Part shown: positions 17,910 to 26,437 of the stretch, piece after piece | Position numbering within the stretch: the stretch's first letter is position 1 | Layout: every line of letters starts with the position of its first letter | Source of the DNA: Novosphingobium pentaromativorans US6-1 | GTDB taxonomy: Bacteria > Pseudomonadota > Alphaproteobacteria > Sphingomonadales > Sphingomonadaceae | NCBI RefSeq assembly: GCF_000767465.1 | Contig: NZ_CP009291.1 | Location: forward strand, 62,001 to 126,000 | DNA: 64,000 bases | Reading direction: 5' to 3' | Translations under genes and position numbers: made by a program | Notes under the pieces: model-generated | Told to the model about the DNA's origin: nothing | The model's input: only the letters and a program-made list of their open reading frames with translations | The model's database searches: none

Positions 17910-18755
17910 ATGACACGTGAAGCCTTGGCAAAGACTGTCATGCTCTACGCTACGGTCGATACTTTCGATATCGAGCGCGGACCCGCTGCTTTTTCCATGC
18001 GGTTCTGCGAGACGGCGAATGCCGGCCTGACAGCATTCTTACTGAATCTGGACGCCAATGCCCCACCCAGTCGGGAAAGCCGCAGTCTAGAGCAGCTCCG
18101 CGCGGAATCCGACCTTCGCGAGGTGCGTAACGCAACCAATGTCGAAGTGCTACTCGGCCGGGCCGCTCAATCCGGTATTGATGCCGTTGCCATGACCGCG
18201 ATTGACCATTCGCGTGGCATGATAGGTTGCGTTGCCGACCATGCGCGTTTGCATGACCTAGTGATCATCGGCACTGACAGCCGTGGCATGTTGAGCGACC
18301 GGATTATCGCGGAAAACCTGCTGTTTGAGATAGGGCGCCCCTTGATTGTCGTTCCGCCCAACTACTTGGCCGAATTCGCTTGCCACCGGATCGCGGCCGC
18401 ATGGGACAATAGCAGGGTGGCAGCACGCGCACTGGGTGATGCCCTTGCGCTGCTCCCGGGTATTGAGGAGATCGTTCTGCTGACGGTCGGCGGCGAAAAG
18501 GCGATCCTGTCGAGCATTGATCACGATGCCATGGTGCGCATGCTTGAACGCCGCGGGGTCTCTGCTCGGGTCGAGCGGCGTGATCTGAATGGAAGGTCGA
18601 TTGGCGAGGCGATCCAGGACGATGCGCTCGATGTCGGCGCGAACCTGCTGGTGATGGGCGGGTACGGACATTCGCGGCTCCGCGAGTTCATACTTGGCGG
18701 AGCAACGCTGTCCGTCTTCGCGAATCCACAGTTGCCAATACTAATGTCGCATTGA
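17910..18755 (+). CDS. Tandem universal stress protein
   Basis: 281 residues, two Usp-like halves. The C-terminal half has a recognisable nucleotide loop (VMGGYGHSRLREFILGGAT, with GG instead of GS), ending PQLPILMSH. The N-terminal half is degenerate (IIGTDSRGMLSDRI, then GRPLIVVPP). This two-domain form, with GGYGHSR and a C-terminal MSH/LSH, closely resembles the protein at 23789-24625, so the two are probably paralogues. It lies 72 bases before the cation ATPase on the same strand. Confidence 0.85.
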   Translation: MTREALAKTVMLYATVDTFDIERGPAAFSMRFCETANAGLTAFLLNLDANAPPSRESRSLEQLRAESDLREVRNATNVEVLLGRAAQSGIDAVAMTAIDHSRGMIGCVADHARLHDLVIIGTDSRGMLSDRIIAENLLFEIGRPLIVVPPNYLAEFACHRIAAAWDNSRVAARALGDALALLPGIEEIVLLTVGGEKAILSSIDHDAMVRMLERRGVSARVERRDLNGRSIGEAIQDDALDVGANLLVMGGYGHSRLREFILGGATLSVFANPQLPILMSH

Positions 18756-18827
18756 GCAAGTAACGTGCTGATGGGCACAGGCGCTGCCCGTGGGAGCCAA
18801 GTCCCAAGGAGGAAAAGCAAAACGGCC

Positions 18828-21566
18828 ATGAGCGAACATCAAACTCATGACTTTCACGCCCGTTCGGTTGCTGACGTCGTGAATGCGCTGCATGCAGAGC
18901 CGCAGGGGCTGGATCCCGCCGAGGCGGCTGCGCGGCTGACGACGTACGGGGCGAACCGGTTGCCAGAGCCGCGACGGCGCGGACCCGTCAGCCGCTTCCT
19001 TCGACATTTTCACAACATATTGATCTATGTACTGCTGGCGTCGGCGGCGGTCACGGCCGCGCTCGGCCACATGATCGACACCGGGGTGATCTTGGCGGTC
19101 GTGGTGGCGAACGCGATCATCGGGTTTATCCAGGAAGGCCGCGCGGAAAACGCGATGGCCGCGATCCGCGGCATGCTCGCTCCCCATTCGGCGGTGCTTC
19201 GCGGGGGACAGCGCCAGACCATCGACGCCGTCGAGCTTGTACCGGGGGACATCGTTCTGCTCGAAGCGGGCGATCGCGTACCCGCAGACGTGCGGCTGAT
19301 CGAAGCCCGCGGCGTTAAGGTCGAGGAAGCAGTCCTGACCGGAGAGTCGGTTCCGGTGGACAAGGACCCTGCGCCGGTGCGACCGGATGCATCGCTTGGC
19401 GATCGAGCATCGATGGCTTTCAGCGGCACCCTGCTGGTGTCCGGCACTGCGCGCGGCCTTGTCGTTGCGACAGGAGGCGAGACAGAAATCGGCCGGATCA
19501 GCGGGATGCTGTCCCGTGTCGAAACGCTGACGACGCCGCTTGTGAGGCAGATGGACCTGTTCGCTCGCTGGCTCACGCTTTTCATTCTGCTCGTCAGTGC
19601 GGGTCTGCTCGTCTTCGGCATCTTCGTCCGTCACCTGCCGTTCGATGAGATGTTCATGATCGTCGTCGGCCTGGCGGTAGCGGCGATACCAGAGGGCCTC
19701 CCGGCGGTTCTCACCATAACGCTTGCCGTGGGCGTACAGGCCATGGCCAGGCGCAATGCCATCGTGCGTCGTCTGCCGGCTATCGAGACCCTGGGCTCCG
19801 TTTCGGTGATCTGTACTGACAAGACCGGAACCCTGACTCGCAACGAGATGATGGTGACTTCCCTGGTCTCCGCCGATGATACGTTCACCGTCGAAGGCAG
19901 CGGCTATGCTCCGCTGGGCTTGCTCAGAAGCGGCGTCGGAACAGCCGATCTTGCCAGCCATGCTGTACTTACCGAGTTCGCTCGCGCAGCGGCCGTGTGC
20001 AATGATGCCGCGCTCATCGAATCCGGAGGGTGCTGGCGCGTGGAGGGCGACCCCATGGAAGGGGCGCTGCTGACCCTCGCCGGCAAGATCATGGACGGCG
20101 CATCAGCGCCTTTCGCGCATCTCACACGTACCGATGCAATCCCGTTCGACGCGGAATGGCGCTACATGGCCGTGCTGAGCCATGACCACGAGGGGCACGG
20201 CTTCGTGCACGTCAAGGGAGCCCCCGAAGCCGTGCTAGCCATGTGCCGCGATGTGCGCAAGAGCGACGGCGGCACGATGCCGCTCGATCATTCATATTGG
20301 CTTGGCCGGATCGAGGAACTGGCAGGTCAAGGCCAACGAGTCATCGCTCTCGCGGGACGTACAATGCGGCAGGATGACACAGTCCTCAACACCGTCGACC
20401 TTCACGACAAACTCACGCTGGTTGGTCTCGTCGGGTTGATCGATCCTCCTCGGCCTGAAGCGGTCGAGGCCGTTGCCGAGTGCCATGATGCGGGGATCAG
20501 AGTGAAGATGATCACCGGCGATCATGGCGCCACCGCACGGGCGATTGCCGAACAGATCGGCCTGCGCAATTGCTCGCGTGTCCTGACCGGGGCGGACATC
20601 GGTATGATGTCCGACAGCGAGCTGGCCGATGCCGCGTCCGAGACGGATGTCTTCGCCCGGACGTCTCCCGCCGACAAGCTGCGGCTGGTTACCGCCCTGC
20701 AATCGCGGGGACTGATCGTGGCGATGACGGGTGACGGCGTTAACGATGCACCGGCGCTCAAGCGAGCCGACGCGGGCACGGCGATGGGGATCAAGGGCAG
20801 CGAAGCCGCCAAGGAAGCCTCGGAGCTGGTTCTTGCCGACGACAACTTCGCGTCGATCGCCGCTGCCGTCCGGGAGGGTCGAACTGTCTACGACAACATC
20901 AAGAAAGTAATCAGCTGGACCCTGCCAACGAATGCGGGCGAAGCCCTGACGATCATGGTCGCGTTGTTCGCCGGGATGGCGCTGCCCGTCACGGCCGTTC
21001 AGATCCTGTGGATCAATCTAATTACTGCCACGACGCTTGGCATTGCGCTAGCTTTCGAGCCCAGCGAGAAAGGCACGATGAAGCGGCCGCCGCGCCCGCG
21101 TGACGCCCCGTTGCTGTCCGGCGAACTCCTCTGGCACATCCTGCTCGTATCGACCTTGTTCGTCATCGCCGTGTTCGGTGTCTTCGCCTATGGCGTCGAT
21201 AAGGGATACCCGGTTGCGCTCGCCCAGACCATGGCGGTCAACACACTGGTCGTGCTGGAAATCTTCCATCTCTTCTTCATCCGCAACATCTACGGAACCT
21301 CGTTGACCTGGAGCGCGGTGCGAGGAACGCCGATGGTCTGGTTTGCGGTCGTTACCGTCACGGTCGCACAGTTCGCGATAACCTATGCATCGCCGCTTCA
21401 GGCCGTGTTCGGCACGCAGGCAGTGCCGTTCCTAGACGGCGTCATGATCGTCGGGGTGGGGGCGACATTCTTTGCCCTGATCGAGGTGGAAAAGCAGATG
21501 CGCCTTGCATTCCATCGCCCCGCGCGTCCGAAGGGGAACAGGCAGTCAGCGCACGCTGTTGGCTAG
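18828..21566 (+). CDS. P2-type cation-transporting ATPase (PacL/SERCA-like)
   Basis: 912 residues from ATG 18828; an AGGAGG lies about 15 bases upstream, a little far. All P-type signatures are present: TGES in the actuator domain, PEGLP in helix 4, the phosphorylated Asp in CTDKTGTLTRNEMM, MITGDHGATARAIA, and TGDGVNDAPALKRADAG. The N-terminal cation_ATPase_N domain (GLDPAEAAARLTTYGANRLPEP) and ~10 membrane helices place it in the P2 group (Ca2+, Na+/K+ or Mn2+ pumps). The ion cannot be fixed from sequence. It ends overlapping the 3' end of the CoA-transferase gene by 21 bases. Confidence 0.88.
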   Translation: MSEHQTHDFHARSVADVVNALHAEPQGLDPAEAAARLTTYGANRLPEPRRRGPVSRFLRHFHNILIYVLLASAAVTAALGHMIDTGVILAVVVANAIIGFIQEGRAENAMAAIRGMLAPHSAVLRGGQRQTIDAVELVPGDIVLLEAGDRVPADVRLIEARGVKVEEAVLTGESVPVDKDPAPVRPDASLGDRASMAFSGTLLVSGTARGLVVATGGETEIGRISGMLSRVETLTTPLVRQMDLFARWLTLFILLVSAGLLVFGIFVRHLPFDEMFMIVVGLAVAAIPEGLPAVLTITLAVGVQAMARRNAIVRRLPAIETLGSVSVICTDKTGTLTRNEMMVTSLVSADDTFTVEGSGYAPLGLLRSGVGTADLASHAVLTEFARAAAVCNDAALIESGGCWRVEGDPMEGALLTLAGKIMDGASAPFAHLTRTDAIPFDAEWRYMAVLSHDHEGHGFVHVKGAPEAVLAMCRDVRKSDGGTMPLDHSYWLGRIEELAGQGQRVIALAGRTMRQDDTVLNTVDLHDKLTLVGLVGLIDPPRPEAVEAVAECHDAGIRVKMITGDHGATARAIAEQIGLRNCSRVLTGADIGMMSDSELADAASETDVFARTSPADKLRLVTALQSRGLIVAMTGDGVNDAPALKRADAGTAMGIKGSEAAKEASELVLADDNFASIAAAVREGRTVYDNIKKVISWTLPTNAGEALTIMVALFAGMALPVTAVQILWINLITATTLGIALAFEPSEKGTMKRPPRPRDAPLLSGELLWHILLVSTLFVIAVFGVFAYGVDKGYPVALAQTMAVNTLVVLEIFHLFFIRNIYGTSLTWSAVRGTPMVWFAVVTVTVAQFAITYASPLQAVFGTQAVPFLDGVMIVGVGATFFALIEVEKQMRLAFHRPARPKGNRQSAHAVG

Positions 21567-22850
21567 CTCGTCCCGGAAGCGCGGGTGGGCAAGGCCTATC
21601 AACGCGTCGGCCCGCTGGTGCATCGATTTGCCCCTGAGGTCTGCCCAGCCATATTCGGTGACGACGATGTGCGTATCGTTGCGCGGTGTCGTTACCGGAC
21701 CGTCGAGAACTGGAACGATGCGGGACACGGCGCCGTCACGTGCGGTCGACTGGCAGGCAATGATCGATTTACCCCCTTTCGATGCGGTTGCACCCCTGAC
21801 AAAGTCCAATTGCCCGCCCGAACCGCTGTACTGCCGGCCCAGGCGGTGTTCCGAATTGCAGGCCCCGCCAAGATCGATCTGCAGTGTGCCGTTGACCGAA
21901 ACGACATTGTCGTTCTTCGAGATATGCCGGGGATCGTTGACGAGGTTCACCGGCAGCGAATGGAACGCGGGATTGTCGTCAAGGAAATCGTAGAACGCCG
22001 CATCGCCCATCGCGAAGGTGAACACGCTGCGTCCGCGGTAGGTCGCCTTCGCCATGTTGGTGACCGCGCCGCACTCGATGAGCCGCGCTAGCGCCGGAGT
22101 CATCAGTTCGGTATGGATGCCGAGGTCCTTGCGGTCCTCGAGCAGGCCGCATACAGCAGCGGGAAGCGTCCCGATGCCCATCTGCAAGCAGGCGCGATCA
22201 TCGATCATGCCGGCAATGATGCTGGCGATCACCTGTTCCTCAGCGCTCGGCGTACAGCAGACGATTTCGGGCAGGGGACAATGATTTTCGACGATTGCAT
22301 CGATTTCGGACACGTGAAGCAGGGAGTCCCCGAAGACCCTCGGCATGGCCGGGTTGACTTCAACTATGAGCCGGCGGGCGCTGCGTGCGGCCGCGGAGGT
22401 GTAGTCGTTGCTCGTGCCGAAGGTAAACCAGCCGTGGCGGTCCATCGCCGAGACCGTGGTGATGCAGGCGTCAAGTTGCAACCGCTCTGAAAGCAGTTGG
22501 GGTGAACCGCTGAAAGCCACCGGCACGAACTCGATCGGACCATAGGCGGATCCGGATGGATCGCCCTTGATCAATGTCCTTTCGATGTGGCTCAGGAACA
22601 TGCAGTGGGGGCGCACCCGATCAAGCAGATCTTCACGCAATACCGTCTTCCCGGCGGCTTCCAGAGAATGGAAGTACCACAAGCACAGATCGCTGAAGTC
22701 GGAGTTCTCTATCCGGCGACCAAGCGCTTCCAGCAGGGCAGGCGGCTCTGCGGTTGCCATCCCCATCGAAACGTTCATTCCCGACCCGATCTGCGCTACC
22801 GCGTCATCCGCGGTGGTCAGTTTGGCGCGATAGAGGTCTTGTGGGCTCAT
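21546..22850 (-). CDS. Acetyl-CoA hydrolase/CoA-transferase family protein
   Basis: 434 residues with the two-part CoA-transferase fold. Visible family motifs are the N-terminal IGSGMNVSMGMATAEPPAL, the central GIGTLPAAV, and the C-terminal VTEYGWADLRGKSMHQRADALIGLAHP segment (seen in pieces). The closest recognisable relatives are 4-hydroxybutyrate/acetate CoA-transferases and succinyl-CoA:acetate transferases. It probably moves CoA between acetate and another acid, conserving the thioester without ATP. That makes sense beside an acetyl-CoA synthetase and PDH genes elsewhere in the block. Last gene of the leftward group starting at 26053. Confidence 0.85.
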   Translation of the reverse strand: MSPQDLYRAKLTTADDAVAQIGSGMNVSMGMATAEPPALLEALGRRIENSDFSDLCLWYFHSLEAAGKTVLREDLLDRVRPHCMFLSHIERTLIKGDPSGSAYGPIEFVPVAFSGSPQLLSERLQLDACITTVSAMDRHGWFTFGTSNDYTSAAARSARRLIVEVNPAMPRVFGDSLLHVSEIDAIVENHCPLPEIVCCTPSAEEQVIASIIAGMIDDRACLQMGIGTLPAAVCGLLEDRKDLGIHTELMTPALARLIECGAVTNMAKATYRGRSVFTFAMGDAAFYDFLDDNPAFHSLPVNLVNDPRHISKNDNVVSVNGTLQIDLGGACNSEHRLGRQYSGSGGQLDFVRGATASKGGKSIIACQSTARDGAVSRIVPVLDGPVTTPRNDTHIVVTEYGWADLRGKSMHQRADALIGLAHPRFRDELANSVR

Positions 22851-22932
22851 CGAAGGGCCTCGGCGCGTCGGGACAGGCGGTACTGTAACCAGTAAACCTT
22901 GGCAGCATGCAGCCCTGCACCGGGTCCGCAGT

Positions 22933-23760
22933 TCACGACGGTTCCCGAACCATCAGGGTATCGCATGGAACGCACCGGAGGAGTGACTCAGCCATGCTGC
23001 CGATTACAGCAGGTACGAAGCCGGTGCGACCGTGAGTGCCTAATACGACGAGGTCTGCTCCAACTTTCTCGACCTCGTTCCAGACCACGGTATGGGTTTC
23101 ACCATAGCCGATGCTGGAAGAAAGGCGGACCCGCAAACTTTCAGGGATGGCGGCGTCTTGGACGAAGGCATCGAGTTCCGCCTGCGCTTCGCGTGTCACC
23201 TCGTCCTTCACTTCCTGTGATCGCAGCCAGCCTTCATAAGGGACGTGATAGGCGTTCACCAAATGGATAGCGGCATCCGGGAATAGCCTCGCAGCGGTGA
23301 GGAGCGCGTGTCGCGAACAACTCGAATGATCCGTGGCGACCAGAATGGTTGTGTAAGGCCCGTGCGGACGTTGCTTGACGACCAGTACGGGTGCAGTGGC
23401 GTGGCGCACAACGTGATCGACTGCCGTGCCGATGAAGTGATCGCCCAAGTGATTGAAACGCGCTACGCCCATTACGATCAACCCGCAATCAAGTGACGCT
23501 GCCGTCTGGACGATCGTGCTCGGCGCTGATCCATTCCCGGGGACTATGTCTACGTCCGCCAGTGGGTTGGGTAGAACAGTCCGGATTACTTGCTCGGCAG
23601 CCTTTGAATCACTCTCAAGCTTGGATCCATGTTCGAGCACATGAATGACTATCAGCCGTGTATCCCATTGCTTGGCGAGCATTGTCGCTCGGTCTACCGC
23701 ACGATCCGAGCGGGCGCTGAGATCGGTGGCGACGAGGATTGACTTTGCCATGCTTGCCAT
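22933..23760 (-). CDS. Tandem universal stress protein
   Basis: 275 residues from ATG 23758-23760 (AAGGAA 8 bases upstream; a TTG directly before it is also in frame). Both Usp domains keep good nucleotide loops: VMGVARFNHLGDHFIGT in the first (partly changed) and VLGTHGRTGFVPAVIGS in the second. The N-terminal KSILVATDLSARSDRAV is the standard Usp opening. It is 28 bases after the next USP gene in the same leftward transcription unit. Confidence 0.88.
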   Translation of the reverse strand: MASMAKSILVATDLSARSDRAVDRATMLAKQWDTRLIVIHVLEHGSKLESDSKAAEQVIRTVLPNPLADVDIVPGNGSAPSTIVQTAASLDCGLIVMGVARFNHLGDHFIGTAVDHVVRHATAPVLVVKQRPHGPYTTILVATDHSSCSRHALLTAARLFPDAAIHLVNAYHVPYEGWLRSQEVKDEVTREAQAELDAFVQDAAIPESLRVRLSSSIGYGETHTVVWNEVEKVGADLVVLGTHGRTGFVPAVIGSMAESLLRCVPCDTLMVREPS

Positions 23761-23788
23761 CAATCGAGTTCCTTCTCTTGGCCAATGT

Positions 23789-24625
23789 TCAGTGTGATAA
23801 GAGCACGGGCATGCGGAGATTTTCTATGATCCCGCGCGTGGCTCCTCCGAGTACGAAGTCCCGCATCCGTGAATGACCGAAGCCACCCATCACGAGTAAT
23901 CCTCCCCCGATCTTGAGGGATTCATTCTGTAGGGTTTCTGCAATAGGTTGTTGGCCGCTGCTGAATTCGACGAGCCCGACATTCGCTCCTTGAGTCGTAA
24001 GAAACTCTGCCAACTTCGACCCGCTAGCATTTTCCGGCAACGCCTTTTCATCCGTAACGACTGCGATTGTCACTCTTTCAGCGCGTTCAATAAACAGACG
24101 CGCATCGCTGACTGCTCGCGCTGCGACGCGGCTGCCATCCCAGGCGATTACTACCTGGTCCAGCTGGTCGATTGTGTGTGCTTCGGGAAGCAAGACAACG
24201 GGCCTGCCTGACCCGAAGATGAGGGATTCCGCCAATGACTGCATAAGCGCATCACCGGGCAAGAGCCCGACCAGTACGAGATCGGAAAACCGGGCCGCCA
24301 CGGCCGCTTCGTCGCCAAATGCCGATGGGAAGCACTCGAGTTCGCTTGAGTGGACTTCTACGCCAACCGCCTTGGCCTCACGGTCCAGCGCCTCCAGCAA
24401 CCGCGCACCCTTCTTGCGACAGTTTTCTCTTGCACCTGCCATGAGGGAAGGGACGTCGAGCACGAGATTGCCCAGCGCGCTTGAAACCTTGGGGAATTTG
24501 GCTGCCAGCACAAGCGCATGGATACGGCCATGCACGTGGTTCGTTACAGCCACCGCCTGAGACAGGAGCGCTTCGCTGTTGCCATCCGGATAGGTTTGTA
24601 GGGGCAGGAAAACTTGAACGGACAT
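23789..24625 (-). CDS. Tandem universal stress protein
   Basis: 278 residues. The C-terminal domain has VVIAWDGSRVAARAV at its start and VMGGFGHSRMRDFVLGGAT as the nucleotide loop, ending MPVLLSH. The N-terminal domain lacks a clear loop. It closely parallels the USP at 17910-18755 and probably arose by duplication. Transcribed leftward between the alcohol dehydrogenase (130 bases upstream) and another USP. Confidence 0.87.
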   Translation of the reverse strand: MSVQVFLPLQTYPDGNSEALLSQAVAVTNHVHGRIHALVLAAKFPKVSSALGNLVLDVPSLMAGARENCRKKGARLLEALDREAKAVGVEVHSSELECFPSAFGDEAAVAARFSDLVLVGLLPGDALMQSLAESLIFGSGRPVVLLPEAHTIDQLDQVVIAWDGSRVAARAVSDARLFIERAERVTIAVVTDEKALPENASGSKLAEFLTTQGANVGLVEFSSGQQPIAETLQNESLKIGGGLLVMGGFGHSRMRDFVLGGATRGIIENLRMPVLLSH

Positions 24626-24754
24626 GTCGCTTCGCCTCGCTTTGACACCTTATCGGTTGCCACTAGGGATCCGAAGGTTTCTCACCTTATGGGTTGGGTG
24701 CCCTCAAGCACACTTGATGCGGTCCGGCATCACGGTTGCCTCTGCGGTAAGGTC

Positions 24755-25831
24755 TCACGGTGTGATTGCTACCTTGAGGACGCCGTCTCGCTGGTTGGCG
24801 AAGAGATCATATGCCTCCTCAATCTGGTCGAGGTTGAAGCGGTGTGTCACCAGCGGGCGCGTGTCGAGACGACCGGACGCGATCACCTCCATCAGTCGCC
24901 GCATGCGCTCCTTACCGCCGGGGCAGAGTGTCGTGACGATCGTGTGATCGCCTAGTCCCGCAAGGAAGGGGGCGAACGGAATTTTCAGGTCGCCGGAATA
25001 AACACCCAGCGAGGATAGCGTTCCGCCGGGGCGCAGGACACGCAGCGCCGCCTCGAACGTCTCCTGCCGCCCCAACGCCTCGATCGCAACATCACCGCCG
25101 CGACCATCAGTGAGACGCATGATCTCGTCGACTGGATCGACTTTAGTGAAGTCAACAACCTGGTCAGCGCCCATGCCGCGTGCAATGTCGACACGTGCGG
25201 GAACCGCCTCGACGCCTATGATCGTCGTCGCGCCCATCAGGCGTGCGCCCGCCGTGGCGCACAAGCCGATCGGCCCTTGCGCGAAGACGGCCACGGTGTC
25301 GCCGATCGTCACTCTGCCGCGCTCGGCTCCCGAAAATCCCGTCGACATGATGTCGGGACACATCAGGACCTGCTCGTCACTTAGACTGTCCGGAATAGGC
25401 GCGAGATTGGTCATGGCGTCGGGCACGAGCAGATACTCAGCCTGCGCGCCATCGATCGTGTTCCCGAAACGCCAGCCACCCATTGGCTTGAAACCGTGCC
25501 TGCTGCCCGCGCCGTCCTGCGAGTGGCAGCCGCACAGACATGCGGCACTATGTCCGCTCGGCGTGATAGCCCCGGCGATGACACGCTGCCCTTCATGATA
25601 GCCTTGAACAGCTGATCCGAGCTTCTCGATGACTCCGACCGGTTCGTGACCGATCGTAAGGCCCGGCGTGACTGGATACTCGCCCTTCAGGATATGGATG
25701 TCGGTTCCGCAGATCGTCGTCGTCGTGATGCGAATCAAGGCATCCAGCGGACCTACGTCCGGAATGGTTTTTTCGTCGAGGACGATCCGACCAGGTTCGA
25801 CGAAGATCGCCGCTTTCATCTTCTGCGCCAT
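24755..25831 (-). CDS. Zinc-dependent alcohol dehydrogenase (MDR family)
   Basis: 358 residues; AGGAG 6 bases before the ATG. Catalytic zinc ligands are visible in CGTDIHILKGEYP and GHEPVGVIEKLG. A Cys-containing insert (ACLCGCHSQDGAG) stands where the structural zinc site usually lies, but the normal four-Cys spacing is altered. The Rossmann segment is VAVFAQGPIGLCATAGARLMG. The relatives are secondary-alcohol/isopropanol or NAD-linked alcohol dehydrogenases. Likely role is redox balance by aldehyde or ketone reduction under low oxygen. Substrate unknown. It starts 9 bases after the HTH gene and shares its FNR-type promoter. Confidence 0.87.
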   Translation of the reverse strand: MAQKMKAAIFVEPGRIVLDEKTIPDVGPLDALIRITTTTICGTDIHILKGEYPVTPGLTIGHEPVGVIEKLGSAVQGYHEGQRVIAGAITPSGHSAACLCGCHSQDGAGSRHGFKPMGGWRFGNTIDGAQAEYLLVPDAMTNLAPIPDSLSDEQVLMCPDIMSTGFSGAERGRVTIGDTVAVFAQGPIGLCATAGARLMGATTIIGVEAVPARVDIARGMGADQVVDFTKVDPVDEIMRLTDGRGGDVAIEALGRQETFEAALRVLRPGGTLSSLGVYSGDLKIPFAPFLAGLGDHTIVTTLCPGGKERMRRLMEVIASGRLDTRPLVTHRFNLDQIEEAYDLFANQRDGVLKVAITP

Positions 25832-25840
25832 GGTTCACTC

Positions 25841-26053
25841 CTAATCTTGGCCGGCCTGGGAAGCCACTTCGTAGGGAGGACGGTTGGCATGCCGCAGCAG
25901 AAACTGCTCGAGATCGGCAGGTGCGATCCGCCATTCGCGCCGCAAATCGACGGCGCGCAGATCGCCCGACTTGATCCAGGAGCGCACGGCAATTTCCCCG
26001 ACCTTCAAGAGGTCGGCGATATCCTTCACGGACAAAAACTGGCGGCTCAGCAT
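25841..26053 (-). CDS. Excisionase-family (MerR-like) HTH protein
   Basis: 70 residues; GAGG lies 7 bases before the ATG. The whole protein is one winged-helix domain: FLSVKDIADLLKVGEIAVRSW, then LRREWRIAPADLEQFLLRH, the standard Xis/MerR-like pattern. Such small proteins can be transcription factors rather than recombination factors. Here it leads an operon with alcohol dehydrogenase under an FNR-like promoter, and no integrase is nearby, so a local regulatory role is more likely. Confidence 0.82.
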   Translation of the reverse strand: MLSRQFLSVKDIADLLKVGEIAVRSWIKSGDLRAVDLRREWRIAPADLEQFLLRHANRPPYEVASQAGQD

Positions 26054-26079
26054 TTGACTGCCTCTGAGTTGCGATCAAC

Positions 26080-26128
26080 GCATTTCATCATAGCTGATGC
26101 TGCTTTTGGGATATTTGACCGAGATCAA
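26080..26128 (-). promoter_or_regulatory. Leftward FNR-type class II promoter for HTH-adh
   Basis: Reading leftward, the FNR-type box (26128 to 26115) is followed by a -10 hexamer TATGAT (26092 to 26087). A predicted start near 26080 puts the box centre at -41.5, the class II FNR position. This leaves a ~27-base leader before the HTH start at 26053. No -35 match is needed for such promoters. Confidence 0.6.
26115..26128. promoter_or_regulatory. FNR/FixK-type box shared by two divergent promoters
   Basis: TTGAC-CGAG-ATCAA fits TTGAY-N4-RTCAA. The centre (26121.5) lies exactly 32 bases from the centre of a -10-like hexamer on each side (TATGAT leftward, CATAAT rightward). One bound dimer could therefore activate both operons. 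It is the best regulatory signal in the window. Confidence 0.7.
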
Positions 26129-26163
26129 CGCTTCTGATGATCTGAATGTTCATAATGTTCGTT
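26115..26163 (+). promoter_or_regulatory. Rightward FNR-type class II promoter for the USP-ndvB-acs-pdh operon
   Basis: Reading rightward, the box is followed by CATAAT (26151-26156), five of six matches to TATAAT, with a predicted start near 26163. The remaining ~275 bases before the USP start at 26438 form a long leader. An in-frame ATG at 26171 exists but has its GGGAG only one base away. Confidence 0.6.
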
Positions 26164-26437
26164 AGGGAGCATGGTCGACCAAGCATCTGGTCGGCACAAG
26201 CAACCGATAGTATCGTTTTTTGGCAAAGTTTCGGTTCGACTCGGAAGGGTTCTTGTGCGGAACCGATGGGCAACCGAAGCTCAGGTGCCCCTGAACCCGC
26301 TCGAGCAGAAAGCTGTTGCTCAGCGCAGGCCACACCGCCGAAAGCCCACTTCGGTGATGTTGCGTATATTCGATAGTGGCGTGATCGCCGATCCTGATTT
26401 GGTTGGCGTCATGTGGAACCGGTCGAAGGAGGCGATT

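Noticed and set aside
18741-19961. 406-residue frame opposite the P2 ATPase
   Set aside because: Antisense to a gene with all P-type motifs; composition is typical of shadow frames in GC-rich DNA.
24642-24655. TTGAC-ACCT-TATCG before the USP at 24625
   Set aside because: Only one half-site matches; not a palindrome.
26171-26437. N-terminal extension of the USP at 26438
   Set aside because: In frame but no proper ribosome site (GGGAG one base from the ATG) and residues do not resemble a domain; ATG 26438 has AGGAGG at ideal distance.
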